In this document: piece by piece, positions 47,336 to 55,270 of the stretch
Numbering within the stretch: the stretch's first letter is position 1
Layout: each line of letters starts with the position of its first letter
DNA from: Antrihabitans spumae
GTDB lineage: Bacteria; Actinomycetota; Actinomycetes; Mycobacteriales; Mycobacteriaceae
Reading direction: 5' to 3'
Assembly (NCBI RefSeq): GCF_043944905.1
Contig: NZ_JBIMSN010000008.1
Coordinates: 62,001 to 126,000 of the forward strand
Length of the DNA: 64,000 nt
Notes under the pieces: model-generated
Database searches by the model: none
What the model saw: the letters and a program-made list of their open reading frames with translations, nothing else
Told to the model about the DNA's origin: nothing
Made by a program: the position numbers and the translations under genes

Positions 47336-47722
47336 ATGACCATCGAACCCGACATCCGGCTTGTCCTCGACGGAAATCCGCTCGCCCACGTCGCCAGCGT
47401 CCTTCCCGACGGTGGACCGCATTCGGTTCCGGTGTGGATCGGCACCGAGGGTGATCACATCGCCATCTTCACAGGGCCCGGTTCACGAAAGGCGCGCAAC
47501 CTGCGGCGTGACCCACGCGTAGCTCTGTCGTTGACGCCTCCCGACAACCCGTTCGAGCCCGTCATCGTGCGAGGCAGGGTCGTGGAATGGGTCGAGGGTG
47601 ACGCAGGCTGGGCGATCGTCGACCGAATTTCGCTCAAGTACACAGGCCAGACCTACCCTCGCGACGAGGTGCGGGTTGCCGCTCTCATCGAGCCGGACCA
47701 CCAGTCCATCGGCATGGGCTGA
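47336..47722 (+). CDS. PPOX-class F420-dependent (or flavin) enzyme
   Basis: The 128-residue split-barrel protein has ASVLPDGGPHSVPVWIGTEGDHIAIFT in parts and RKARNLRRDPRVALSL. These are typical of the F420/FMN-binding PPOX-like flavin reductase family. Such proteins reduce substrates with F420H2 or act as biliverdin or quinone reductases; an F420 supply is consistent with fgd1 in the same window. AAGGA six bases before the ATG fixes the start. It is divergent from the HxlR gene and likely its target. Confidence 0.85.
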   Translation: MTIEPDIRLVLDGNPLAHVASVLPDGGPHSVPVWIGTEGDHIAIFTGPGSRKARNLRRDPRVALSLTPPDNPFEPVIVRGRVVEWVEGDAGWAIVDRISLKYTGQTYPRDEVRVAALIEPDHQSIGMG

Positions 47723-47896
47723 GTTGGCGCCGAGCTTGCCGAGTGGGCAATGGCTGTGAATTCCACTCGAACGATGCCGCAGCGAAAGCCCACTCGTGAA
47801 AATCTCTTCTGGTCCGATGTCGAAGTCCACGTGCCGTCTCCGACCTGTAGGTGAAGATCGCTCACGGCGGGTGATCACCTACGAGAGGTAGAAACC

Positions 47897-48493
47897 ATGG
47901 GACGCGTATTTTCCAACATGTCGATGTCACTGGATGGATTCATCGAGGATGCCGACGGTAGCGTCGACCAGCTCTTCGAGTGGTATGCGTCGGGCCCGGT
48001 CGAGACGAAGACCGCGAACGAAGGCGTCACATTCAACCAATCGGAAGAAGACGCCGAGCGGATGGAGGAGGTAGTCGCAGGGATCGGAGCGCTGGTCACC
48101 GGTCGGACGCTGTTCGACCTGACGCAGGGCTGGGGTGGGTCACATCCTGTCGGGGTCCCCGTAGTCGTTGTGACGCACAACGTCCCGACCGCCGAGGAAT
48201 GGCCACATCAGGATGCACCGTTCACATTCGTGACGGACGGTATCGAGGCGGCGATCGCGAAAGCGAAGGAACTCGCAGGCGACAAGGACGTCGTCATCGC
48301 CAGCACGACCATCGCGCAGCAGGCACTCGATGCCCAACTACTCGACGTGATCAGCGTCGACCTGGTGCCCTACCTGTTGGGATCCGGCAAACCGTATTTC
48401 GCGAATCTCGCCAACAAGCCTGTGCGACTGGAGAACCCGACCATCCGAAAGGGCAATCGCGCCACGCATCTGACCTACGAGGTGCGCTACTGA
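47897..48493 (+). CDS. RibD C-terminal / dihydrofolate reductase-like protein
   Basis: The 198-residue protein has the DHFR-like start MGRVFSNMSMSLDGFIEDADG, the central ALVTGRTLFDLTQGWGG, VVVVTHNVP and the final IDLVPYLLGSG-type segment (SVDLVPYLLGSGKPYF). The family (YyaP/RibD_C) contains NADPH-dependent reductases of unknown substrates, not classical DHFR. GAGAGG precedes the ATG. It ends one base from the convergent Mrp operon stop. No neighbour suggests a pathway. Confidence 0.85.
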   Translation: MGRVFSNMSMSLDGFIEDADGSVDQLFEWYASGPVETKTANEGVTFNQSEEDAERMEEVVAGIGALVTGRTLFDLTQGWGGSHPVGVPVVVVTHNVPTAEEWPHQDAPFTFVTDGIEAAIAKAKELAGDKDVVIASTTIAQQALDAQLLDVISVDLVPYLLGSGKPYFANLANKPVRLENPTIRKGNRATHLTYEVRY

Positions 48494-48494
48494 G

Positions 48495-48845
48495 TCAGTC
48501 GTCCTCTTGATCGAGCTCGTCGTCGGCCATCTCGTTGACGGCCAACAGACCGTCACGACCTCGCTGCTCGCGGTAGGCAACCCGACCGACCATGTGCGCG
48601 ATCACGGGTGCGGTGAGGATCGTGAACAGCCCGACGAGGACCAGCATCCAGATGTCGATGTTGCCGCGCAACCGAATCACGGCCCCGATCAGCACGAGGA
48701 TCAGTCCGACGACCTGAGGCTTGGTCGCCGAGTGCATCCGCGACAGGGTGTCGGGGAAGCGGACGATCCCGATCGCAGCCGTCAGCGCGAGGAGGGCGCC
48801 GACGAGGATGACGGTGGCGGCAATGACGTTGAGCACGGCGTTCAT
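48495..48845 (-). CDS. mrpG: Na+(K+)/H+ antiporter subunit G
   Basis: The 116-residue protein has three transmembrane helices and the MnhG/PhaG family pattern (LLALTAAIGIVRFPDTLSRMHSATKPQ in parts, VGLILVLIGA). It is the last gene of the six-gene Mrp operon and overlaps mrpF by four bases. MrpG is needed for assembly of the heteromeric cation/proton antiporter in the cytoplasmic membrane. The C-terminal tail is strongly acidic. Confidence 0.92.
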   Translation of the reverse strand: MNAVLNVIAATVILVGALLALTAAIGIVRFPDTLSRMHSATKPQVVGLILVLIGAVIRLRGNIDIWMLVLVGLFTILTAPVIAHMVGRVAYREQRGRDGLLAVNEMADDELDQEDD

Positions 48846-49102
48846 TCGTCGTCACTCACCCTGAATCGGGTGACGCTCGCCGAGCCGAGGAAGCCGACAA
48901 GCGACAGAGCGACGATCGCAGGCACGATCGTCGTATCGCCGCTGTAGGCGGCCCAGACCGCGAGACCCGCCATCGACACGGCGATGAGGGTGTCGATCGC
49001 GATCATTCGGTCGAGGGTGTTCGGTCCGGCAAGCGCACGGTAGGACGTGAGAATCGCGGCTGCCAGCAACAGGGTTCCTGCGATGATGTCGACGATGTTC
49101 AT
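48842..49102 (-). CDS. mrpF: Na+(K+)/H+ antiporter subunit F
   Basis: The 86-residue protein has three transmembrane helices and the MrpF motif GPNTLDRMIAIDTL in the loop after the first helix. It overlaps mrpE and mrpG by four bases each. As part of the Mrp complex it supports cation export driven by the proton gradient. The ATG was fixed by that overlap and by family length. Confidence 0.92.
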   Translation of the reverse strand: MNIVDIIAGTLLLAAAILTSYRALAGPNTLDRMIAIDTLIAVSMAGLAVWAAYSGDTTIVPAIVALSLVGFLGSASVTRFRVSDDE

Positions 49103-49632
49103 CGGTCCACCTCCGCGATCGGGTGGCGGTCGGCGTCGGGTTCGAACGCCATGATGAAGAGTCGTTCCAGTCGCCGAGTCGAGCGATAGAACTTGGTGAC
49201 CGCTTCGTCGCTGCCGACATCGAGGACGTGGACGTAGACGGACCTTCGGTCCTTGTCGATCTCGAGCACCATCGTTCCCGGAATCAAGTTGAGTGCGTCG
49301 CAACACAATACGAGCACCAGGTCGGATTTGATCGTCAGGCGTACACGCAGTACCCCCGTGATCGGCGCCGGACCGGGTCGGAGTGCGAGCCACGCGACCT
49401 GAACACTTGACTCGAGTGCGTAGTACACGATGACGGCGAGCAACTGCAGGATTCGAAGAGGTTGCGCGGTACCTGCGACGCCCACCCGTGGCAGCGGCAA
49501 CAGGACGGTGATCAGGACACCGATGAGTAGTCCGGCGAGCATGTTGCCGATGCTGATGTCGCCCCACAACCAGACGTAGACGATCGCGAGCCACACGATG
49601 ACGGAGGTCTGCACGCCGACGGTGCGAGTCAT
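49099..49632 (-). CDS. mrpE: Na+(K+)/H+ antiporter subunit E
   Basis: The 177-residue protein has hydrophobic N-terminal helices, the MrpE core SSVQVAWLALRPGPAPITGVLRV in parts, and the cytoplasmic C-terminal domain with NLIPGTMVLEID and VHVLDV. Length and motifs fit the family. Both ends overlap neighbouring genes by four bases. Confidence 0.92.
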   Translation of the reverse strand: MTRTVGVQTSVIVWLAIVYVWLWGDISIGNMLAGLLIGVLITVLLPLPRVGVAGTAQPLRILQLLAVIVYYALESSVQVAWLALRPGPAPITGVLRVRLTIKSDLVLVLCCDALNLIPGTMVLEIDKDRRSVYVHVLDVGSDEAVTKFYRSTRRLERLFIMAFEPDADRHPIAEVDR

Positions 49633-51245
49633 TTTCTCGCTCCTGACATTTCGGTCCAGCCGGGTCCGAGGACAGCGTCGATGTAGATGCTGCGATCCTG
49701 CAGGTCGTTGGCCGCGCGGTCACTGATGCCGATGATCGGTCCCGCGAAAACCGTCATCGCAACCCCGATGCCGACGAGCACGACGGTCGGGATGATCATA
49801 AATACCGGCATGCGGCCGACGTCCATCCGCTTGTGGAACGAGACGTCGAAGGATTCGTCGATCAGTGCGGACGGCGCGTTGTCGGCGAGATCGCCTTCCG
49901 GCGCGTCTGCGCGGGAACGCCAGAAGGCCTTGGTCCACACCCGGGCCATGACGTAGAGGGTGAGCAGGCTTGTCACCGTGCCGCCGGCAACGAGTATCCA
50001 CGCGAGCGAACTTGCTTCGCTTGCACCGGCCTGCAGCAGGAAGACCTTGCCGATGAACCCCGAAAACGGTGGGATGCCACCGAGATTGAGAGCCGGTATC
50101 AGGAACAGGATGCCGAGAAGTGGGCTCGCCGCTGCGAGACCGCCGAGCCGTCGCAACGACGAGGACCCTGCTTGCCGCTCTATCAGTCCGACAACGAGGA
50201 ACAGTGTCGTCTGTACGAGAATGTGGTGCGCAACGTAGAAGACGGCACCGGCGAGACCGGCTTCGGTCGAGAGCGCGATGCCGAACATCATGTAGCCGAT
50301 ATGGCTGACGAGGGTGAACGAGAGCAGTCGTTTGATGTCGCTCTGGGCGATGGCGCCGAAGATGCCGACAAGCATCGTGAGCAGTCCGGCAACCAGCAGC
50401 ACGTTGTCGAGTTCGCCCCCTGGGAACAGCAGCGAATGCGTTCGAATGATCGCGTACACACCGACTTTGGTCAGCAAACCGGCGAAGACCGCGGTCACGG
50501 GTGCAGGGGCGGTCGGGTACGAGTCGGGCAACCAGTTGGACAGCGGGAACACTGCGGCCTTGATGCCGAACGCGACGAGCAACACGGCGAAGATCGCGGT
50601 TCGCGTTCCGGTCGGGACGTCGTCGAGTCGGGCTGCGAGTTGCGCCAGATTGAGCGTTCCGGTTGCCGCGTACGCGAACGCGATGCCGACAAGGAAGATC
50701 AGCGACGACACCATCGACACCATGACGTAGCCGACGCCTGCGCGCACCCTGTCACCGCTTGCGCCGAGCGTCAGAAGGACGAACGAGGCCGCGAGCAGGA
50801 TTTCGAAGCCGACGAACAGGTTGAACAGGTCGCCCGCGAGGAACGCGTTCGAAATACCTGCGGACAGTACGAGATACGTCGGTGCGAAGATCGATGTCGG
50901 CTGTTGATCGGTGCCGTCGCGGATGCCCTGTCCGACGGCATAGACGATGACGGCAAGGAGCACGATCGACGAGACGACGAGCATCGTTGCCGACAAGCGG
51001 TCGACGACGAGGGTGATACCGATCGGCGAATCCCAGCCGCCGACCTGGATCGCGGTCGTACCGTCGCGGTCGGCGAGGTAGAGCAGCACGATCGAAACGG
51101 CGAGGGCGGCGCTCAAGGCAAGGACGGCGGTGAAACGCTGAGTGCGTGGTCGTCGGCCGAGTACGAGAGTCACCGATGCGGCAAGCAACGGGATCAGCAC
51201 CGGCAGAGGTGCGAGGGTTCCGACCAGGGCAGGATCGAGTGTCAT
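49629..51245 (-). CDS. mrpD: Na+(K+)/H+ antiporter subunit D
   Basis: The 538-residue protein is a proton-translocating membrane subunit homologous to NuoM/NuoN of complex I. It has about 14 helices and the key segments FEILLAASFVLL (helix-5 Glu), FGIKAAVFPLSNWLPDSYP with Lys, APAPVTAVFAGLLTKVGVYAI and IKRLLSFTLVSHIGYM with Lys. These charged residues line the proton path. It overlaps mrpC and mrpE by four bases. Confidence 0.94.
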   Translation of the reverse strand: MTLDPALVGTLAPLPVLIPLLAASVTLVLGRRPRTQRFTAVLALSAALAVSIVLLYLADRDGTTAIQVGGWDSPIGITLVVDRLSATMLVVSSIVLLAVIVYAVGQGIRDGTDQQPTSIFAPTYLVLSAGISNAFLAGDLFNLFVGFEILLAASFVLLTLGASGDRVRAGVGYVMVSMVSSLIFLVGIAFAYAATGTLNLAQLAARLDDVPTGTRTAIFAVLLVAFGIKAAVFPLSNWLPDSYPTAPAPVTAVFAGLLTKVGVYAIIRTHSLLFPGGELDNVLLVAGLLTMLVGIFGAIAQSDIKRLLSFTLVSHIGYMMFGIALSTEAGLAGAVFYVAHHILVQTTLFLVVGLIERQAGSSSLRRLGGLAAASPLLGILFLIPALNLGGIPPFSGFIGKVFLLQAGASEASSLAWILVAGGTVTSLLTLYVMARVWTKAFWRSRADAPEGDLADNAPSALIDESFDVSFHKRMDVGRMPVFMIIPTVVLVGIGVAMTVFAGPIIGISDRAANDLQDRSIYIDAVLGPGWTEMSGARK

Positions 51246-51769
51246 CGTCGATCGTCCTCGGCGGTGTCTTCGTCGACGAGATCGTGATCGGGCAGTTGGT
51301 CGAGGGGGATCGGGCTACCTTTCGCGTCGAAGGCGTCGCCGGACAGGCTCGGCTCACCGGTGACGGGATCGTCGGAACGGTCTTGGTCGGGAGCATCGGC
51401 GCGCGAGCGACGGGTCTGGATGACGCGCAGGTCCTCGGGGTCGTTCTCGACGCGGTCCTTCGTCGTCAAGGTGTAGGACCGGTAGCCGAGTGCCATGACG
51501 AACGCGGCCAGGCCCATCGTGATGACAAGAGCGGTGAGGATCATGGCCTGGGCAAGCGGGTCCGCCGTCGACTCGGCTGCGTTCCTGGTTCGACCGACGA
51601 TCGGGGGCGCGCCGTCGGGTCCGCCTGCTGTGAGGATCAGCAGGTTGACAGCGTTGCCGAAGAGCACGATGCCGAGCAGCATCTTGGTGATGCTCCGCTC
51701 GAGGATCAGATAGACGCCGCATGCGGACAGCACACCGATGACGATGAGTAGACCGAGATTCGCGCTCAT
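51242..51769 (-). CDS. mrpC: Na+(K+)/H+ antiporter subunit C
   Basis: The 175-residue protein resembles NuoK, with three helices and the typical LLGIVLFGNAVNLLIL and DPLAQAMILTALVITMGLAAFV. The C-terminal 60 residues form an acidic, probably disordered tail longer than in many MrpC proteins. Overlaps of four bases join it to mrpA and mrpD. Confidence 0.93.
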   Translation of the reverse strand: MSANLGLLIVIGVLSACGVYLILERSITKMLLGIVLFGNAVNLLILTAGGPDGAPPIVGRTRNAAESTADPLAQAMILTALVITMGLAAFVMALGYRSYTLTTKDRVENDPEDLRVIQTRRSRADAPDQDRSDDPVTGEPSLSGDAFDAKGSPIPLDQLPDHDLVDEDTAEDDRR

Positions 51770-54582
51770 CGAGTGGTCACCGACTCCGCTGCCGAATCGA
51801 GGCGAGCGCCGAGACTGCGCAGCACGTCGAGTACCAAGCCGACCACGATCAGGTAGACACCGAGGTCGAAGAACAACGACGTGACGAGTTTGATGTCGCC
51901 GATGAGCGGCAGCGTCACCTCGAGCGTGGCCGAGGACAGGACGGGTGCGCCGAGCAGCATCGATACGACTGCCGTGCCTGCCGAGAAGATCAGGCCGACG
52001 CCGAGGATCTGGCCTGCGTCGACCGGCAGCGCTTCGCCGAGTTCGTACCGACCGCCGGCAAGGTAACGGAGAACGAGGGCAAGCCCCGCTGTGAGACCAC
52101 CTGCGAACCCGCCGCCCGGTGCATTGTGGCCGGAGAAGAAGAAGTAGATCGACAGCACCATCATGGTCGGGAAGACGAGTCGGGTCGTGATCTCGAGGAC
52201 GAGTGAGCGATGCCGCGGGTGAACGAGGTCGCCGCCGCGCAACCACGTCGTCTGGTCGCCGAGCATGCCGAGATGTTCGGCGGGAGCGTCGGAAACCCTT
52301 GGTGCGGCGCCGAATCTCCTGCTGCGGAAGACCAGCGATGCGACGCCGGTAGCGGCGACGAGGAGCACCGAGATTTCGCCGAGGGTGTCCCACGCGCGAA
52401 TGTCGACCAGTAGAACGTTGACCACGTTTTTGCCGTTGCCGATGTTGTAGGCGGCGTCGGGAAGGTCGAGGGCAATCGGCGTTGCCCTGCGAGCGCTCGT
52501 CGCGAAGGCAGCGATCGTCGCGCCGACAGCGACCGCGAGTAGCGCGCGCGGGATGTTGAACGCCGCAGCGCCACGGTCGTCGACCTCGGCGGGGAGCTTG
52601 CGGAGGACGAGCACGAAGATGACCAGTGTCAGGGTCTCGACGAGAAATTGGGTAAGGGCCAAGTCGGGAGCGCCGTGCAGCGCGAAGACCACACCGCAGC
52701 CGTAGCCGACCATGCCGACAAGAAGAACGCTCGCCAACCGGTTCCGCATGACGGTCGCACCGAGGGCCGCGGCAATCATCATCGCGCCGACGACGATCTG
52801 CAACGGCGAATCCCACAGTCGCAGTTCGACACCCGACCGCGTGCCCAACGCGAGGAAGACGACCGGTAGCAACACGAGTGTGGCGAGGATGGTTGCCTGC
52901 GTGACCGGAAGCGAACCACGCTGGGTCGTGCCCGTCATCCGCATCGACGTCCGGTCCATGAAGCGCAGCGTCGCGTCGTAGGCACGGTCGGCGTTGCCGA
53001 AAACTCGACGCGCGGGTTTGAGCCGCGTGATGAGGTCGTGGCGTAGGTAGAGGGCGACACCAGCGACGACAACGATTGCGGTCAAGCCGAGTGCCAGCCC
53101 GAAACCGTGCCACAGTGCGAGGTAGTAGTCGCCGGTTCCCGGCAGTGTTCGGGAGTAGCGCTCCAACAGTGTGCCGAGGCCGGCCGGAGCGATTCCGACG
53201 ACGAGACCTGCGACGGCAAGAATGGCAGGGGCTGCCAACAACAGCGGTCCGGGTGGATGCAGTTTCGCAACCGCGTTGCTCGGCTCGGTTCGTTGCTTAC
53301 CTGCGAACGCGTCCCAGACGAACCGCAGGCTGTAGGCCAAGGTGAGGATCGCTCCCACCACGACTGCGACGAGAACAACGGTTCTTACGCCGGTGTCCAG
53401 TGTCGGCGTCGTCGAGATGGCCGTGAAGGCGGCTTCCTTCCCGATGAACCCGAGCAGCGGCGGTAGCCCGGACATGCTCAGCGCGGCCAGCGCCGCGATG
53501 ACGGCGAGCGTGGGAACCCGGCGACCCAGATGCGCCAGTTTTCTGATGTCGCGAGTACCCGTCGAGTGGTCGATGATGCCGACGACCATAAACAGCGTCG
53601 CCTTGAAGAAGGCGTGCGCGACCAGCATCGTCATGCCGGCGAGTGCTGCGTCCGGGCTACCGATCCCGACCAGAATGATCAGCAGTCCGAGTTGACTAAC
53701 CGTGCCGAAGGCGAGGATCAGCTTGAGGTCGTACTCCTGCAGTGCACGCCAGCCTGCGATCAGCATCGACGCGATACCGAGCGGGATGATCGTGACTTTC
53801 CACGCGGTTGTATCGGCGAAGCCGGGCGCGAGGCGAGCAACGAGGTAGATGCCTGCCTTCACCATTGCGGCCGCGTGCAGATATGCACTGACCGGCGTCG
53901 GTGCTGCCATTGCCCCTGGCAGCCAGAAGTGCATGGGTACGACCGCCGATTTGCTCAACGCGCCGATCAAGATCAGCACGATTGCGACTTGCGACAACCA
54001 ACCCGTCGGCGGTGCTGCGATCAACTCCGACAGCAGATACGTCCCGTTCGATTGGCCGATGACGATGATGCCGACAAGCATCGCCAGACCGCCTGCCGTG
54101 GTGACGAGCAACGCCTGCGTCGCCGCTCGACGGCTCGATGCGCGTTCCGCGTAGTGGCCGACGAGTAGGAACGACAGCACGGTTGTCAGTTCCCAGAAGA
54201 CGTACATGACCAGAAGGTTGTCGCTGGTCACGAGGCCGAACATCGCCCCGGCGAAGGCCACCATCTCTGCCGCGAAGACGCCGAGCCGAGGTTCGTCGTC
54301 TTCGAAATAGCGCGAGCAATAGACGAGTATCAGGCTGCCGATTCCGAGAATGATCGCCGACATGATCGCCGCGAGGGCATCGAAGCGCAGGTCGATGTTC
54401 ATCGAAAGACCAGGCGCCCACGTCACATGGGTGGTCGCGTCGGAATTCCAGTTGCCGATCACCCAGCCGAGACAGGCAAGGGGAACCAGCGCGAGAACCA
54501 GGAACCCGTTGCGTCCGAGATATCGCACGCACACCGGTGCCATAAGCGCAGCAACCACGTGGGCGAGCAAAATCGCGAGCAA
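51766..54582 (-). CDS. mrpA: Na+(K+)/H+ antiporter subunit A with fused MrpB domain
   Basis: The 938-residue protein heads the Mrp operon. Residues 1-640 form the NuoL-like proton channel, with FWELTTVLSFLLVG (helix-5 Glu), LSKSAVVPMHFWLPGAMAAPTPVSA in parts, and MVAHAFFKATLF-type Lys/His segment (LVAHAFFKATLFM). The region near 640-720 is MrpA-C-like, and residues 800-938 are the MrpB domain (SGHNAPGGGFAGGL). No separate mrpB gene exists here. A TTG start is used, with GGAG eight bases upstream. The operon is divergent from the Nudix gene. Confidence 0.93.
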   Translation of the reverse strand: MLAILLAHVVAALMAPVCVRYLGRNGFLVLALVPLACLGWVIGNWNSDATTHVTWAPGLSMNIDLRFDALAAIMSAIILGIGSLILVYCSRYFEDDEPRLGVFAAEMVAFAGAMFGLVTSDNLLVMYVFWELTTVLSFLLVGHYAERASSRRAATQALLVTTAGGLAMLVGIIVIGQSNGTYLLSELIAAPPTGWLSQVAIVLILIGALSKSAVVPMHFWLPGAMAAPTPVSAYLHAAAMVKAGIYLVARLAPGFADTTAWKVTIIPLGIASMLIAGWRALQEYDLKLILAFGTVSQLGLLIILVGIGSPDAALAGMTMLVAHAFFKATLFMVVGIIDHSTGTRDIRKLAHLGRRVPTLAVIAALAALSMSGLPPLLGFIGKEAAFTAISTTPTLDTGVRTVVLVAVVVGAILTLAYSLRFVWDAFAGKQRTEPSNAVAKLHPPGPLLLAAPAILAVAGLVVGIAPAGLGTLLERYSRTLPGTGDYYLALWHGFGLALGLTAIVVVAGVALYLRHDLITRLKPARRVFGNADRAYDATLRFMDRTSMRMTGTTQRGSLPVTQATILATLVLLPVVFLALGTRSGVELRLWDSPLQIVVGAMMIAAALGATVMRNRLASVLLVGMVGYGCGVVFALHGAPDLALTQFLVETLTLVIFVLVLRKLPAEVDDRGAAAFNIPRALLAVAVGATIAAFATSARRATPIALDLPDAAYNIGNGKNVVNVLLVDIRAWDTLGEISVLLVAATGVASLVFRSRRFGAAPRVSDAPAEHLGMLGDQTTWLRGGDLVHPRHRSLVLEITTRLVFPTMMVLSIYFFFSGHNAPGGGFAGGLTAGLALVLRYLAGGRYELGEALPVDAGQILGVGLIFSAGTAVVSMLLGAPVLSSATLEVTLPLIGDIKLVTSLFFDLGVYLIVVGLVLDVLRSLGARLDSAAESVTTR

Positions 54583-54728
54583 GCTATCACTCCGTCGGTC
54601 TGGCCGGAACCGAAGTCGGTCGGGCGGCGGGGTGTCGGGCGGCGGGGTGGGGAACGAGAACGGAAGGTTTGGTCGAAGGCGCGTCCGAGGGGGCGCGACC
54701 TTGACCCCATCCTAGTAACCTTTCGCCC

Positions 54729-55136
54729 GTGCCCGAGATTCGGACCGCTGCCCTCGCCTATGTGCGCGACCGTCGGCTGCTGCAAACGCGGTCGGTGGAC
54801 AAGGAAGCGTTCTACATGGCCGGCGGCAAAATCGACGCAGGCGAAAGTGCCGAAGACGCTCTGCACCGCGAGATCCGCGAGGAGCTGGGGTCGGCGTTGG
54901 TCCCCGCCAGCGTCTCGGAGTTGGGTGTGTTCGAGGCCGAAGCTTTCGGTCACCCGGCCGGGACGCATTTGCACATGACGTGTTTCCTCGCTGACTTGGT
55001 CGACGAGCCGGCTCCGACAAGCGAAATCGCGGAATTGCGGTATTTCACCGTCGCCGAATACGCGGCGATGCCCCACGTGGCCCCTGGCTCGATGTTGGTG
55101 TTCCGTCGCCTGCAGGCAATGGGATTGGTGGACTGA
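54729..55136 (+). CDS. Nudix hydrolase
   Basis: The 135-residue protein has a complete Nudix box (GKIDAGE, seven residues, REIREELG) at about residues 33-55. The fold is compact and has no extra domain. Substrates may be nucleoside diphosphate derivatives; none can be assigned. The GTG start follows a TAGTAA box by ten bases. Its TGA stop lies inside the second copy of the repeated stem-loop element. Confidence 0.86.
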   Translation: MPEIRTAALAYVRDRRLLQTRSVDKEAFYMAGGKIDAGESAEDALHREIREELGSALVPASVSELGVFEAEAFGHPAGTHLHMTCFLADLVDEPAPTSEIAELRYFTVAEYAAMPHVAPGSMLVFRRLQAMGLVD

Positions 55137-55195
55137 GGGCGCTCCGCGCCTCGTGAGTCTTTTCGGTGGTTCCGCCCTCCGAAAAGACTCACGAG
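55132..55195 (+). repeat. Repeated stem-loop element, copy 2 (probable terminator)
   Basis: The lead-in ACTGAGGGCGCTCCGCGCC is the same as in copy 1 at 28217 and again contains the stop codon of the preceding gene. The stem is 17 perfect pairs (CTCGTGAGTCTTTTCGG and its complement) around a 12-base loop. Compared with copy 1 one C-G pair has become T-A on both sides, so pairing is kept. The loop sequences differ. Confidence 0.8.
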
Positions 55196-55270
55196 TAGTG
55201 GGTGGAATTGTGGTGTTGTGCAGGGACTTTGCGTCGAAAGTGTGTCGGTGGGTGCCGCTACGATTAGCAC

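Noticed and set aside
49833..51287. A 484-codon plus-strand frame opposite mrpD
   Set aside because: The product is rich in Glu, Arg, Asp and Gln, as expected from reading a hydrophobic membrane protein gene backwards; mrpD is certain.
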